Below are positions 1-10,032 of a DNA stretch of 64,000 nt, piece by piece. Source of the DNA: CBDDGJ01 sp965227805. GTDB lineage: Bacteria; Pseudomonadota; Alphaproteobacteria; RS24. Under the pieces are notes generated by a model. That model was not told the DNA's origin. It searched no databases and saw only the letters and a program-made list of their open reading frames with translations. The DNA lies in NCBI GenBank assembly GCA_965227805.1, contig CBDDGJ010000001.1, positions 124,001-188,000 of the forward strand, written 5' to 3'. The position numbers were made by a program, and so were the translations under genes. Numbering within the stretch: the first letter of the stretch is position 1; each line of letters opens with the position of its first letter.

Positions 1-734
1 GGTTTTAAGAAGTAACGTATCAGAGATTAATTAGACGGTCAAATATAACTCGGGAACGCCAAATTCAGAAATAGAATAAAACGTATCAGAGATTAATTAG
101 ACGGTCAAATATAACCATTATCTTGTCTCATTAAAAGGGCGATATAACGTATCAGAGATTAATTAGACGGTCAAATATAACGTAAATCCGCACAAGGTAG
201 TTATACTGCGCAACGTATCAGAGATTAATTAGACGGTCAAATATAACTACAAGCGCGAAATACAATAAAACCAATTTAACGTATCAGAGATTAATTAGAC
301 GGTCAAATATAACACCAAAGTTTGCAGGATATGATTAGCCAGCAACGTATCAGAGATTAATTAGACGGTCAAATATAACCGGAAGTGGCCTGGCAAGGCT
401 TAGGATGGGAACGTATCAGAGATTAATTAGACGGTCAAATATAACAAGAAGAGCGTGACCTTGCGAGGGAGTTGTAACGTATCAGAGATTAATTAGACGG
501 TCAAATATAACTATAACCACGAACTGTATACTTATATGGCAAACGTATCAGAGATTAATTAGACGGTCAAATATAACCAATCGTACCGCTTGGCCGCACC
601 GCATTTTAACGTATCAGAGATTAATTAGACGGTCAAATATAACCCAAATGGGATGTGTCTAGTGCTAAGAATAAACGTATCAGAGATTAATTAGACGGTC
701 AAATATAACGTAATATATTGTGTCGTATGCGCAC
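1..734. CRISPR. CRISPR array, left block (11 repeats)
   Basis: Eleven copies of a 36-nt repeat (starts AACGTATCAG, ends CAAATATAAC) begin at 14 and recur every 66 nt up to 674. They enclose ten complete, mutually different 30-nt spacers. Bases 1-13 are the end of another spacer, so the array continues out of the window. Bases 710-734 are the first 25 nt of an eleventh spacer, cut by an insertion sequence. The reverse complement of the repeat begins GTTATATTTG, like many type II repeats, and fits the type II cas1 at 11333-12250. No spacer obviously matches the rest of the window by eye. The direction of transcription cannot be decided from sequence alone. Confidence 0.97.
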
Positions 735-803
735 GGTAATCCCCCCATAAATTAGTAGTGTTTTGCAGTAGAATTTTCTATCGTTTAGCGAAGGAGATTT
801 ACG

Positions 804-1070
804 ATGAAACAGAAACGATTTAGTGAGACACAGATTATGCAGATATTGAAACAGGCGGAGCAAGGCGTTTCTGTTTCTGAACTGTGCCGCGCGCATGGTA
901 TGAGTAGCGCGAGCTTTTACAAATGGCGGAGCAAATATGGCGGGATGGATGCGTCGATGATTTCCCAGATGAAAGCCATGGCGGATGAAAACCATCGCCT
1001 GAAGCGGATGTATGCTGAGATGAGCATGCAGAATGATTTGCTGAAGGAAGCCCTTGGAAAAAAGTGGTAA
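804..1070 (+). CDS. ISa transposase OrfA (HTH)
   Basis: An 88-residue IS3-family OrfA. The N-terminal helix-turn-helix has the FSETQIMQILKQAEQG start and the SSASFYKWRSKYGG core. It is followed by a leucine-zipper-like stretch (residues 50-85) that pairs OrfA with OrfAB. An AAGGAG ribosome-binding site lies just upstream of ATG. The end overlaps orfB by 7 nt, where programmed -1 frameshifting would make the OrfAB transposase, as known for this family. Confidence 0.92.
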   Translation: MKQKRFSETQIMQILKQAEQGVSVSELCRAHGMSSASFYKWRSKYGGMDASMISQMKAMADENHRLKRMYAEMSMQNDLLKEALGKKW

Positions 1071-1858
1071 GCCCTTCGCTTCGCAAAGGGATAGCGAAAT
1101 GGGCAGTAAACGATAGAGGCGCGAGTATTCGGCTTGCGTGTGCCACCTTTTCTATATCACAGACATGCTATCGTTATCAGGCTCGCCTGAGTGATGAGAA
1201 TGCCGAGATTGCTGACTGGTTGTTACGGTTGACGCATACCCATAAGAGGTGGGGTTTTGGTCTGTGTTTTTTGTATTTGCGTAATGTGAAGGGTTTTGGC
1301 TGGAACCACAAGCGGGTTTATCGGATTTACCGGGAGTTAGAGCTTAATTTGCGGATCAAGCCGCGTCAGCGTTTGAAGCGTGCGCGTCCTGCTCCTCTAG
1401 CTGTACCGGAGCGTCCCAATGAAGTCTGGTCGATGGATTTTATGGCCGACCAGCTCAGCACCGGCAAGGCGTTCCGCACCTTCAATGTATTGGATGACTT
1501 CAATCGTGAAGGGTTGGGCATAGAGGTTGATCTATCCTTACCATCTGAGCGTGTGAAGCGTTCACTGGAGCAGATCATTGAATGGCGTGGTAAACCACGC
1601 GTGATACGTTGTGATAATGGCCCTGAATATATCAGTGGGGCAGTGAGATGCTGGGCAAATAAGCGAGGCATCCGGCTCGCTCATATCCAGCCAGGCAAGC
1701 CACAACAGAATGCTTATATTGAACGTTACAACCGCACCGTCAGCCATGAATGGCTGGAGATGAACGAATTTAATACGATTGAGGAGGCGCAGCTCACGGC
1801 AACAAAATGGCTATGGACATATAATAACGAAAGACCTAATATGGCCATTGGTGCATAA
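1064..1858 (+). pseudogene. ISa transposase OrfB, C-terminally frameshifted
   Basis: IS3-family integrase-core transposase with DDE residues in WSMDFMADQ, CDNGPEY and a downstream E in NAYIERYNR. Compared with the intact 284-residue frame of copy 2 (10033-10887), one base is missing in the GGCGGCATAAC region, here GGTGCATAAC. The frame therefore stops at 1858 and the last 20 residues are lost. The catalytic core is intact, so activity may be reduced rather than abolished. Confidence 0.85.
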
Positions 1859-1936
1859 CACCAGCAATGAAACTGGCTCAAGCAACCAAAACAAAACTGT
1901 CTACTTCAGACCCCTAATAATAATGGGGAGATTACC

Positions 1937-2306
1937 CCATCACCATGTAAATGTTACACATAGGCAGACATAAGCGAGGCTATATTTCTAATCTAAACGC
2001 GAAGGCTCAAAAGATTATGGCAAACTTAGCGCCTAGCTTTAAGGTGTTGTGGAAGGCTATTAAATGAACACTCACTCGCTGTGTAATTCGTAAGACAATA
2101 GAAAGTCATGCGACCATTATCCTGATTGTGGTCAACCCCCAATTTATGTTCTACGTTTAAGTTAGTAATTGTTCTGTTTTGTTTGGTTTTTTATTTATCT
2201 GTTCAGCGCCATGGAGCGTAGCGGAATGGGATGAACAGATATTGACTAAGCTCAGTCTGGTAAGAAGCTCTTTGCATAGCAGCGAATTTTCAGCTATTCG
2301 CTTACT
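1937..2306. other. intergenic stretch between ISa and res
   Basis: 370 bases without a recognisable gene. A 38-codon frame (1951-2067, plus strand) exists, but it has no ribosome-binding site and no recognisable family, so I do not call it. This is probably leftover DNA on the res side of the island. Confidence 0.4.
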
Positions 2307-5297
2307 TCAATTAATGTAATTAATAACATCATCAACGCTTGTCGCGCGAATGTATCGAGCTGGATTTTTATCTGTTGCGATTTCTTCAAAGTGCTTTTTA
2401 CCACAAAGTATTTTTGCACCTTCTTTACTACGCAAATCATCCCACCAATTACTGCCCTTTGTTTCTACGACAAAGTAGAGTTTTTCTTGACCGTTATTCT
2501 CTATAAGAACAGCCCAATCTGGGTTGTATGAGCCAAGCGGTGTAGGCACTTGAAACCATGAGGGAAGCTTGGCATAGACTTTAACAGCTTCATTCGTTTC
2601 AAGATCTTCTGCAAAGTTTTTCTCAACACCAGCAGAATCATAAATGATTTGCTCATAAACAGATTTCGAAGCTGAAACGGTGTTTTTCAGATATCCCTTC
2701 AATTCTTCTTGTTCGAAAAGTTCCTGTGCAAAGTATTCTTGTTCACCAATTTTGTGGTACTTGATGCCATCCACAAGTGCCAAACGTTTCGTTCTGTTGA
2801 TAGCCTCTGTGGCCATTTCAATAAATTGCTGGGGATTGCGAGCAAAGTCTTGTAATCGTCTGCATTCCTGAAGAATTTTAACGATACTGCCGCGGGTAAG
2901 CTGTGTCTTATCTTGAAGATCTGTCAGTATATCAGGCAACTCAATGTCATTTTCATTGATCGTGGTAAAGAGTGACTCTTTGCTTTTCTCAACATTTACA
3001 CCACCTTTACCAATTTCCAATCCAGCCTTTCTAAACCTGGCTCTGGTTTTAGTGATTGGTGGGCAGCCCTCAATAGCTTTCGCAGCGTCTGTGATGAGCT
3101 TCTCGTTATTGAAGTTTACACGATATGTTGTTTTGTATTTGATGCGATCCCAAAGCTGCCTAAAGTCATCACCAAGGAACTTCTCTTTATTTAGATTAAT
3201 GGTTTTACGCTCATCAGCATTCTTGACATCCAATTTTCCAGCCAGTTTTTTCAATATGGCTGTTACCTCATCTTTATACGCTTGAAATTCTTCCGGGAGA
3301 TCAAATGTGCCGCTCTTAAGCGCTTCTTTGAGGTTATCTTGAACCTTTCCCTTATTGTCGACTAGCTCTTGTTCATTCAAGAATGTCCATATTTTTTCAG
3401 ATACATCTACGCCAAGGGAGACAGGATTCCCATTGCTATCTTGTGTTTGAATTGCTGCAAATTGATGTTTCTCAACAATTCCGAAGCGAATACCAGTATC
3501 TACCTCAATCTCTTTCTGAAGGTTTTCAGCAAACTCTTCATAGCGCTCAGTGGCGACCACGGTCAGCGTGTTAATGTCATTGCCACGCAAGCGTAAGCCT
3601 TCTTGGTTGACACATAGGCGCAGGCCACGCCCGATGGTTTGGCGGCGTTCACGTTCAGTACCAATCTCACGCAATGAACAAATCTGGAAGACGTTTGGAT
3701 TATCCCAACCTTCTTTCAGCGCGGAGTGAGAGAAGATGAATTTCAACTTAGTATCAAAACTCAAAAGCTTTTCTTTATCTTTCATGATGAGATTATAGGC
3801 GCGCTCGGCATTATCACGGCCTGCTTGGTTGTTTTCTGCCGTATCAGTCCAACGCTTCTTTTTATCAATGGAAAAATATCCGTCATGCACTTCAGATACA
3901 TCGGTGTCTAAATCCACTTTTTCAAAAAGCGTCTGATAGTCTGGGCTTTTAGCTAGATTGCGATACTCTTCTTCAAAGATATCAACGTATTTTCCAGGGA
4001 TTTCATTCCCATCTTCATCATAGCTACGGTAATGCTCAACGCTATCAATAAAGAACAGGCTCAACACCTTTACAGGCAGCTTTTGGCGTGCAAAACGCAT
4101 CTCTTTATCAAGATGTTCTTTGATTGTGCGGCGGATCATTAAGCGCTTAATTATATCAGGGTTTACACCACCGATGGCCTCACCTGGGCGCAAAATAGCA
4201 TCCATGCCCGGCGCTTTGATTTCAATGGACTCATTATCTTTGCCGCATGTTATCGTGCCAACCTGCATATTTTCGTAGATAGCACGGTTGGTAAATTGTT
4301 CGAGGTCGTCACCGTCTTCAACGGTTAGGATGTCAGGCTTAATATTCTTTCTGCGCTGGACGTGCAGTTCGACTTTAGCAATGACTGAGCCGCGTACATT
4401 CTTGGCCTCTACCAGCTTCACATAGGGTTTGTTAAAGCCGCCATCAACCTCTAAAGAGGCAACTTCAATTTGTTTCACCAATCCGCGCTCGTAAGCATCC
4501 ACGGCATCAAGGCGGTAAACCATCTGGTGTTTATCGATATGCGTGGCTGAGTAACGCAGTGTTGCCAGAGGATTCATTGCATCAAGAGCCTGCTTTCCTT
4601 TGCCGCTTAAACCGCCATCTACCGATTGAGGCTCATCCACGATGATAATGGGATGGGTGGCTTTGATCAGATCAATAGGCTTCTCACCGCCAGTGTTTTC
4701 ATTTTCTTTATAAAGGTTATTGATGTCTTTTTTATTGATCGCACTAACGGTGGTCACCATGATTTGAATATTGGCGCTGGTGGCAAAATTACGCACTTTT
4801 CCTGGTTTGCTTGAGTCATACTGGAAAAACTCATAGCCTTTAGCATTTGGATAAAGCGCTTCAAAATGCTCACGGGTAATTTCCAGTGTTTTATTTGTGC
4901 CTTCCTTGATGGCAATCGATGGCACAACAATCACAAACTTGGTAAAACCATAGTTCTTGTTCAGCTCAAATATGGTGCGGAGGTAAACATAGGTCTTACC
5001 CGTTCCGGTTTCCATCTCAACAGAAAAGTCCCCACTAACAAGGCTTTCAGATGGACGCAGGCCATTCTTAAGCTGAATATGCTTCAAATTATCATGGATT
5101 TCCTCATCCAACAGCTGGAGGCGGTTACCGATACCTAGCTGGTTCTCAGTTAATCCCATGGCGTAGTGGGTGTCTTCTTTTTCACGGCGTGTGACCGTGA
5201 ATTCTGATCGAGAGATTTCCTGCCCTTTGAACAGATTAACAACGGATTCTATCGCTGCTTTTTGGTAATTGAGATTATCTTCAAAATGTAATTTCAT
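2307..5297 (-). CDS. res: type III restriction enzyme, Res subunit
   Basis: A 996-residue helicase-nuclease of type III restriction-modification systems, which cleaves DNA after ATP-driven communication between two unmethylated sites. A superfamily 2 helicase core is visible: Walker A METGTGKTYVYL near residue 95, a DEPQ box in IIVDEPQSVDG, and motif VI-like QTIGRGLRLCV near residue 555. The C-terminal nuclease shows the PD-(D/E)XK pattern in NPDWAVLIENNG...VVETKG near residue 940. Length is normal for the family. It lies 14 nt downstream of mod, so the two form one operon. All key motifs look intact. Confidence 0.95.
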   Translation of the reverse strand: MKLHFEDNLNYQKAAIESVVNLFKGQEISRSEFTVTRREKEDTHYAMGLTENQLGIGNRLQLLDEEIHDNLKHIQLKNGLRPSESLVSGDFSVEMETGTGKTYVYLRTIFELNKNYGFTKFVIVVPSIAIKEGTNKTLEITREHFEALYPNAKGYEFFQYDSSKPGKVRNFATSANIQIMVTTVSAINKKDINNLYKENENTGGEKPIDLIKATHPIIIVDEPQSVDGGLSGKGKQALDAMNPLATLRYSATHIDKHQMVYRLDAVDAYERGLVKQIEVASLEVDGGFNKPYVKLVEAKNVRGSVIAKVELHVQRRKNIKPDILTVEDGDDLEQFTNRAIYENMQVGTITCGKDNESIEIKAPGMDAILRPGEAIGGVNPDIIKRLMIRRTIKEHLDKEMRFARQKLPVKVLSLFFIDSVEHYRSYDEDGNEIPGKYVDIFEEEYRNLAKSPDYQTLFEKVDLDTDVSEVHDGYFSIDKKKRWTDTAENNQAGRDNAERAYNLIMKDKEKLLSFDTKLKFIFSHSALKEGWDNPNVFQICSLREIGTERERRQTIGRGLRLCVNQEGLRLRGNDINTLTVVATERYEEFAENLQKEIEVDTGIRFGIVEKHQFAAIQTQDSNGNPVSLGVDVSEKIWTFLNEQELVDNKGKVQDNLKEALKSGTFDLPEEFQAYKDEVTAILKKLAGKLDVKNADERKTINLNKEKFLGDDFRQLWDRIKYKTTYRVNFNNEKLITDAAKAIEGCPPITKTRARFRKAGLEIGKGGVNVEKSKESLFTTINENDIELPDILTDLQDKTQLTRGSIVKILQECRRLQDFARNPQQFIEMATEAINRTKRLALVDGIKYHKIGEQEYFAQELFEQEELKGYLKNTVSASKSVYEQIIYDSAGVEKNFAEDLETNEAVKVYAKLPSWFQVPTPLGSYNPDWAVLIENNGQEKLYFVVETKGSNWWDDLRSKEGAKILCGKKHFEEIATDKNPARYIRATSVDDVINYIN

Positions 5298-5311
5298 ACT
5301 GCTGATCTCCC

Positions 5312-7288
5312 TTACAAACTACGGACATGGTCAATGCCGTGTTGGGAGAGGATGGCGGCCATGTTGGTTTTGGCCACATCATCACGGAAAGCGGAATCTT
5401 TGAAGAACACATGTGTTTCAAGCACTTTAACGCCGAGCGTGTCTTTCAGCTCCTTTTGCCATTCAACAATACCGGCGGCGAGTGGCTCAACATCATCGCC
5501 CGCAATCAAATCATCCAGGCAGGTGATGATCTTACCATAGCCAATGCTATATACGTTCTTACCCGCAATCTGTTTGGTTTCAATCGGGGTTGTCAGATCC
5601 ACGCCGCGTTTAAGTAAGAGTTCATATAAGATATCCTGCTCACTGCGCCCCTCAACCAGATGCTCCTTGTGGTCGAGCATGCTTCCTTCAAGATCAGTGC
5701 GATCAGGATTCCATGCTTTGATGTTAGAGCTGGCCAGTTTGAAAACCTTAAAGCCCAAATCGCCAGCATAATCTGGGTTTTCATCCTTAATTTTCTTTGC
5801 TGCGCGGCGAATACGTTCTTTGGATATCTCTGAAATGTTTTCTAGCAGATTATTTTCTTTGCAAAAGTTATACGCAGTTCTTTGTTCTTTTTTATCTTTT
5901 TCAATTTTTTCTGGTAACTGCACTAGTACATACTTTGAATTAGACCCTGTTAGCTTGTTAAAATTGTAAAGGGCGCTTCCTGTAGAGCCAGAACCAGCAA
6001 AGAAATCCATTACTATTTGATCTTCCTCTGGGTTTAAGGATAAATAGATCAAATGAGCGATTAAATCTGTTGGCTTGGGGTTGGAAAAGACATCCTTTAT
6101 TCCAAAAAGGTTTGTTAGCTCATTCGCACCTTCACCGTTTTCTACGAGATCGTAAAAAATTGACCGTTCTTTGAGAATTGAGAAATCGTCTTCACCAGGC
6201 TCATAGTCTTTTTCATAGGGCAGCCAATCGCCTGAGGAGTTTTCCCAGTCAATATCATCGTTTTTTAGCATTTCTATAACTCTTTGACGCCCATATCTCC
6301 ATCGTCCTGGTCGTCCATCGGGAGCAACTGGTAAGCATTGTTCACCGTCAGGATTAACAAGCTCTGGATACTCATACATGGTAAGTCGGTCTTCTCTCAG
6401 TGCGGCAGAACCCCATTTGGCTAATTTTACGCGTTTGTATTTTCTATTTTTAACCTCATCATAAAAGTTATAGCCTGCTGTTTTAGAAGCGGCAGTTTTC
6501 TCATTTAGCTTAAACTCTTCCTTATTTCTTGCGTAACACATAATATAATCATGTTCGGTTACGACATAGTCATCTTGCTGCCCACCACCAGATTTCTTCC
6601 GCCAAATAAAAAGCTCAATAAAATTTTCTGCGCCGAAAATCTCATCACAAACTTCTTTTAAATTAGCTTGCTCATTATCGTCGATGGATATGAAGATAAC
6701 CCCATCTTGTGTAAGTAAGCTCTTAGCCAACTTTAATCGCGGGTACATCATATTGAGCCAGTTAGTGTGCTTGCGCCCACCTGTTTCCGTGTTTGATGTG
6801 AACTTCAGTCCTTCGTCACCTTTTTGACCTGTATATTTCAGATAGGTGTCCAGATTGTCTTGAAATTTGTCAGGGTAAACAAACTCTTTACCTGTGTTGT
6901 AAGGCGGATCGATATAGATCATCTTCACCTTATTGGCATAGCTTTTTTGCAAAAGCTTCAGGACTTCAAGATTATCACCTTCGATAAACAGGTTTTGGGT
7001 TGTATCCCAATCTACGCTTTCTTCTGGGCAGGGCAAAAGCGTGCCAAGGGATGGCGTAAGGGCAATTTGACGGGCTTGTTTTTTACCATGCCAATTCAGG
7101 CCGTATTTTTCCTCGCCTTCATCCAAAACCTTCAGGTCACCCAAAAGCTGGCGCAGCGTGTCAAAATCCACACCGTTTTCGGTAAAGGCATCGGGGAACA
7201 GCTCTTTTAAGTGTTGCACATTTTCCTGAACGATATCGGCGGATGCGCCGTCTTGTAATTCCACCTGTTTCATAGTTGCTTCCGTCAT
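5312..7288 (-). CDS. mod: type III DNA adenine methyltransferase, Mod subunit
   Basis: Beta-class N6-adenine methyltransferase and specificity subunit of the type III system. The motif order is beta-type: DPPYNTG (IYIDPPYNTGKEF) first, then a long target-recognition region, then the AdoMet motif FFAGSGSTGSALY. The start at 7288 (MTEATMKQV) is preferred because AGGAAGGG stands just upstream. An in-frame ATG at 7330 would lie inside the preceding gene remnant. It is cotranscribed with res. Methylation specificity cannot be read from the sequence. Confidence 0.94.
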   Translation of the reverse strand: MTEATMKQVELQDGASADIVQENVQHLKELFPDAFTENGVDFDTLRQLLGDLKVLDEGEEKYGLNWHGKKQARQIALTPSLGTLLPCPEESVDWDTTQNLFIEGDNLEVLKLLQKSYANKVKMIYIDPPYNTGKEFVYPDKFQDNLDTYLKYTGQKGDEGLKFTSNTETGGRKHTNWLNMMYPRLKLAKSLLTQDGVIFISIDDNEQANLKEVCDEIFGAENFIELFIWRKKSGGGQQDDYVVTEHDYIMCYARNKEEFKLNEKTAASKTAGYNFYDEVKNRKYKRVKLAKWGSAALREDRLTMYEYPELVNPDGEQCLPVAPDGRPGRWRYGRQRVIEMLKNDDIDWENSSGDWLPYEKDYEPGEDDFSILKERSIFYDLVENGEGANELTNLFGIKDVFSNPKPTDLIAHLIYLSLNPEEDQIVMDFFAGSGSTGSALYNFNKLTGSNSKYVLVQLPEKIEKDKKEQRTAYNFCKENNLLENISEISKERIRRAAKKIKDENPDYAGDLGFKVFKLASSNIKAWNPDRTDLEGSMLDHKEHLVEGRSEQDILYELLLKRGVDLTTPIETKQIAGKNVYSIGYGKIITCLDDLIAGDDVEPLAAGIVEWQKELKDTLGVKVLETHVFFKDSAFRDDVAKTNMAAILSQHGIDHVRSL

Positions 7289-7304
7289 TGTTATTACCCT
7301 TCCT

Positions 7305-7492
7305 TTATAATCTCTCTTTAAGATCAGCAATCTGGTCTGCGTATTGTTTCATTTTAGTGGTCATTTCGACCTGCCACCTCATTTGCTTTTTCTTGGCCAG
7401 CTTATTCTGAAGCTCCGCCTTTTCATGCTCCAGCTTGTCTAGCTCCCGCAGGGCTTCCGCCCGGCTTCTTGTGCCGTCACCGGATAAAAGGC
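7305..7492 (-). pseudogene. remnant of a DUF4391-like RM-locus gene
   Basis: The minus frame from about 7492 to the TAA at 7305 encodes a heptad-like coiled coil (EALRELDKLEHEKAELQ, then MRWQVEMTTKMKQYADQ). It ends 17 nt before the mod start. Type III RM loci often carry a DUF4391 protein with such a C-terminal helix, so this is probably its surviving tail. The upstream part is closed by stops and is replaced by the recombinase unit at 7566. Confidence 0.5.
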
Positions 7493-7570
7493 TTTAAGAA
7501 CCGCTTCTATCTGCTGTATTCGGCGCAATTAAAGTCGCTACCTGCTTATAATCATAGAATATCATATTTT

Positions 7571-8764
7571 CTACCAGTCGATTAGCGTATTTTTGGCTGG
7601 TTTTGTGTTCATTGCTTTGTCTATGCTATCGGCTACACGCTGTGCTGCCTCGTTTATGGCTGTATCGTTGACATGTGCATAGCGTAATGTCATGCGGGGG
7701 TCTTTATGGCCGAGCAGCTTGGACACCACCATAAGGGGGACATTATGCAGTAAGGCCTGACTGGCATAGGTGTGGCGTAAGTCATGTAAGCGAACATCTT
7801 CTAGCCCTGCGGCCTTACGGATTTTGTGCCATATATAATCTATTGGATAAAGCGGCTGTAGTGGGTCACGCGGCTTAGGGAATATATAAGGGCTGTTTGT
7901 ATGGCGATTGTGCTTTTGTCTGGTGATAATATGCTTGACTAGCTGGGTAAGGATAATATCGCGCGCCCCTGTCTTGCTATCTTGTAAATGGATAAGCTGT
8001 TCATCTATATTTTCCCACTTCAAAAAGCATATCTCGCTTAGCCTGCACCCTGTGAGTAAAAGCAAGCGAATAATATTAACCGCCTGCCTGTTTCTTGGAA
8101 AGTGCCTTTCTTCATATGCTAATACACGATAAAGCCTGCCTATTTCAGCTTTGGACAAAAAGCGGTTTATCGTCCTTTTAGGGTTATGCTTAATGCTAAG
8201 CGTGGGGTTTTCCTCAATAAGACCACGCTTCACCGCATGCGCCATAATTGCCCGTAATATATCCAGCGCCCGATTCGCCCCACCAGGTGAGGTTTGGCTA
8301 TAGCTATCAAACCACTCTAATAGCTTACGCGGGGTAATCTCATCTAGGCGGTAACGCCCAAAATGGGGCATGATTTGTGTTCTCAGATAGGTCGGCGCTC
8401 CATTGTCTCGGTTAAAGGCTTTGCGGTTCTGCTTATAGATAGACCCTATAGGCTCTTGCATAAAACTGGCTAAGGTGGGAACGCATAGGCTGGGAGGCTT
8501 TGCCCCCTGCGTGTTTAACGTTGCTATCAGCTTAAGGGTATTCTGACGGGCATCGTCAGCGCAAAGTAAAGCCGCATCGCCAATATGTTTCTTAACCTGC
8601 CTGCCCAAAAGCCTTTTTTGGAAGATATAAGACTTACGCCTTGATGGATAGACTTTAACCCCAAAGCCTGCAAGTTGGGTATCCCAGACAATATAACACG
8701 CTGACCTTACCTCTAGCTTGCTTACCGCATGAGCGGTAAGTTTTATTTTATGTGCTTTCTGCAT
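7571..8764 (-). CDS. tyrosine recombinase, second of a pair (copy 1)
   Basis: A 397-residue phage-type integrase. An N-terminal arm-binding (DUF4102-like) region is followed by a SAM-like core-binding domain and a catalytic domain. Catalytic residues are visible: R in LTGCRLSEICFLKW, H-x-x-R in RLHDLRHTYASQAL, H in LLGHKDPRMT and the nucleophile Y in LRYAHVND. It starts 3 nt after the stop of the upstream recombinase, so the two are surely translated from one mRNA. It is nearly identical to 43134-44327. It may be an integrase of the RM island or part of a self-moving recombinase pair. Confidence 0.92.
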   Translation of the reverse strand: MQKAHKIKLTAHAVSKLEVRSACYIVWDTQLAGFGVKVYPSRRKSYIFQKRLLGRQVKKHIGDAALLCADDARQNTLKLIATLNTQGAKPPSLCVPTLASFMQEPIGSIYKQNRKAFNRDNGAPTYLRTQIMPHFGRYRLDEITPRKLLEWFDSYSQTSPGGANRALDILRAIMAHAVKRGLIEENPTLSIKHNPKRTINRFLSKAEIGRLYRVLAYEERHFPRNRQAVNIIRLLLLTGCRLSEICFLKWENIDEQLIHLQDSKTGARDIILTQLVKHIITRQKHNRHTNSPYIFPKPRDPLQPLYPIDYIWHKIRKAAGLEDVRLHDLRHTYASQALLHNVPLMVVSKLLGHKDPRMTLRYAHVNDTAINEAAQRVADSIDKAMNTKPAKNTLIDW

Positions 8765-8767
8765 GGT

Positions 8768-9886
8768 TTATATACCTCTGGCCAGCTTCTGTGCCATTTC
8801 ATGTGCTGCGTTGATTATCTGTTCCCCAGCGACATGGGCATATTTCAATGTGGTTTCGGGGTCTTTATGCCCAAGCAAGCGCCCCACCATAGGGATTGTC
8901 TCATTATGCCGTAAAGCAAGGCTTGCATAGCTATGGCGTAAATCATGCAAGCGGACATTATGTAATTGCGCGGCTTGTCGTATTTCGTTCCAGACTTTGG
9001 TAAGTTGTGGGGCTGTTATTGGCTTGCCCGCTTCACGTGCAAATATAAAGGCTGACATGCGTGCTTGTCGCTCAATAATCAGTCTTGCCTGACGCGATAG
9101 AAAAACTGTTTTTGCCCCCGTCTTGCTATCGGGTAGGTGTAGGTGTCCTTCTTGGTAATATGACCATTTTGCATGAATGATTTCATGCTTGCGACATCCC
9201 GTATAGGCAAGCAGTAAAATCAAATCCGTATGCATGGGGTAAGTCGCTGAAAAACCACTCAAGGCGGCTCCCAGGCGTTGCCATTCATTATCTGATAAAA
9301 ACCGCTCTTGTTGCTTTTGTTTATAGCGCGGTATATTGCGGCATGGATTACTATTCAAAGGCCTAAAGCCATAATATTCGGCTTGCTGCATCATTACAGC
9401 AAAAATGGACTTGCTATAATTAGCAACCCCAGGCTTATCAGCTAACCCGGCAAACCAGCGCACAACATCCTCACGGGTAATATCTGTAATCATCCAGCCT
9501 TTGAAATAAGGTAATATGTAACGCTGAATATTATAAGCATAAGACACAAAGGTGGATGGCTTAATGCGCGACTTATAGCGCATCAAAAACACGTCCACAG
9601 CCTCCTCAAAACATATAGGCTTAATCACGCCCAGCCTTTCCGCTTGTTTATCGCTTAGGGTTTTTTGTGCCTTTATACGGGCATCATCCAGGCTTATCTC
9701 ATAAGCATCCCCCAGCTTTTGCCAGATACGTTTTTTATCTATCGTGGCTTGCAGGCAATATACTTTTTTACCTGTTGGATATACCCGAACAATCAGCCCG
9801 TTTTGCTGATTATCCCTGATAGAAAAAACTTTTTTCCTATGTGATAATTTATCAATTTTGCTTTGTGTGAGATGGTGTTTCTTCAT
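8768..9886 (-). CDS. tyrosine recombinase, first of a pair (copy 1)
   Basis: A 372-residue integrase-family protein, only distantly similar to its partner gene. Catalytic residues are present: R in AYTGCRKHEIIHAKW, H-x-x-R in RLHDLRHSYASLAL, H in LLGHKDPETT and Y in LKYAHVAGE. The ATG at 9886 is chosen because AGGAGA stands 6 nt upstream; an upstream in-frame ATG at 9943 has no such site. The sequence is identical, as far as compared, to the copy at 44331-45449. It is the leading gene of the two-gene operon. Confidence 0.92.
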   Translation of the reverse strand: MKKHHLTQSKIDKLSHRKKVFSIRDNQQNGLIVRVYPTGKKVYCLQATIDKKRIWQKLGDAYEISLDDARIKAQKTLSDKQAERLGVIKPICFEEAVDVFLMRYKSRIKPSTFVSYAYNIQRYILPYFKGWMITDITREDVVRWFAGLADKPGVANYSKSIFAVMMQQAEYYGFRPLNSNPCRNIPRYKQKQQERFLSDNEWQRLGAALSGFSATYPMHTDLILLLAYTGCRKHEIIHAKWSYYQEGHLHLPDSKTGAKTVFLSRQARLIIERQARMSAFIFAREAGKPITAPQLTKVWNEIRQAAQLHNVRLHDLRHSYASLALRHNETIPMVGRLLGHKDPETTLKYAHVAGEQIINAAHEMAQKLARGI

Positions 9887-10032
9887 ATTTGTCTCCTGTT
9901 TTGCGTTGCAAACGGAGTAACAAAAGAGAAATATTCCTCTCATCGCTTCAGCTTATGAAAATAAAACGACCTAGTCTCAATCACTTATAAAACACAAAGT
10001 AGCAGAGCTACGTGGTAATCTCCCCATTATTA

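Larger units (their letters stand above)
735..1936 (+). mobile_element. ISa copy 1 (IS3 family, IS407-like)
   Basis: A 1202-bp insertion sequence with ends GGTAATCCCCCC and GGGGAGATTACC, which are imperfect inverted repeats. It carries overlapping orfA and orfB frames. It sits inside a CRISPR spacer. No target-site duplication is visible: the left flank ends GCGCAC and the right flank starts CCATCA. A near-identical inverted copy lies at 10014-11216, and fragments lie at 13347-13572, 16401-16951 and 43011-43065. Confidence 0.93.
7566..10013 (-). repeat. 2448-bp recombinase-pair unit, copy 1
   Basis: This segment recurs at 43129-45576 in the same orientation, with the same length and only a few substitutions. 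The shared block starts ATTTTCTACCAG and ends AGAGCTACGT, with unrelated flanks on both sides. It contains only the two tyrosine recombinase genes. Its outer end carries the perfect palindrome GTAGCAGAGCTAC (9999-10011). Here the unit is directly abutted by ISa. Confidence 0.9.

Noticed and set aside
1951..2067. A 38-codon frame after ISa copy 1
   Set aside because: No ribosome-binding site and no family; also open through a TGA by chance, a useful reminder that short TGA-containing frames can be accidental.
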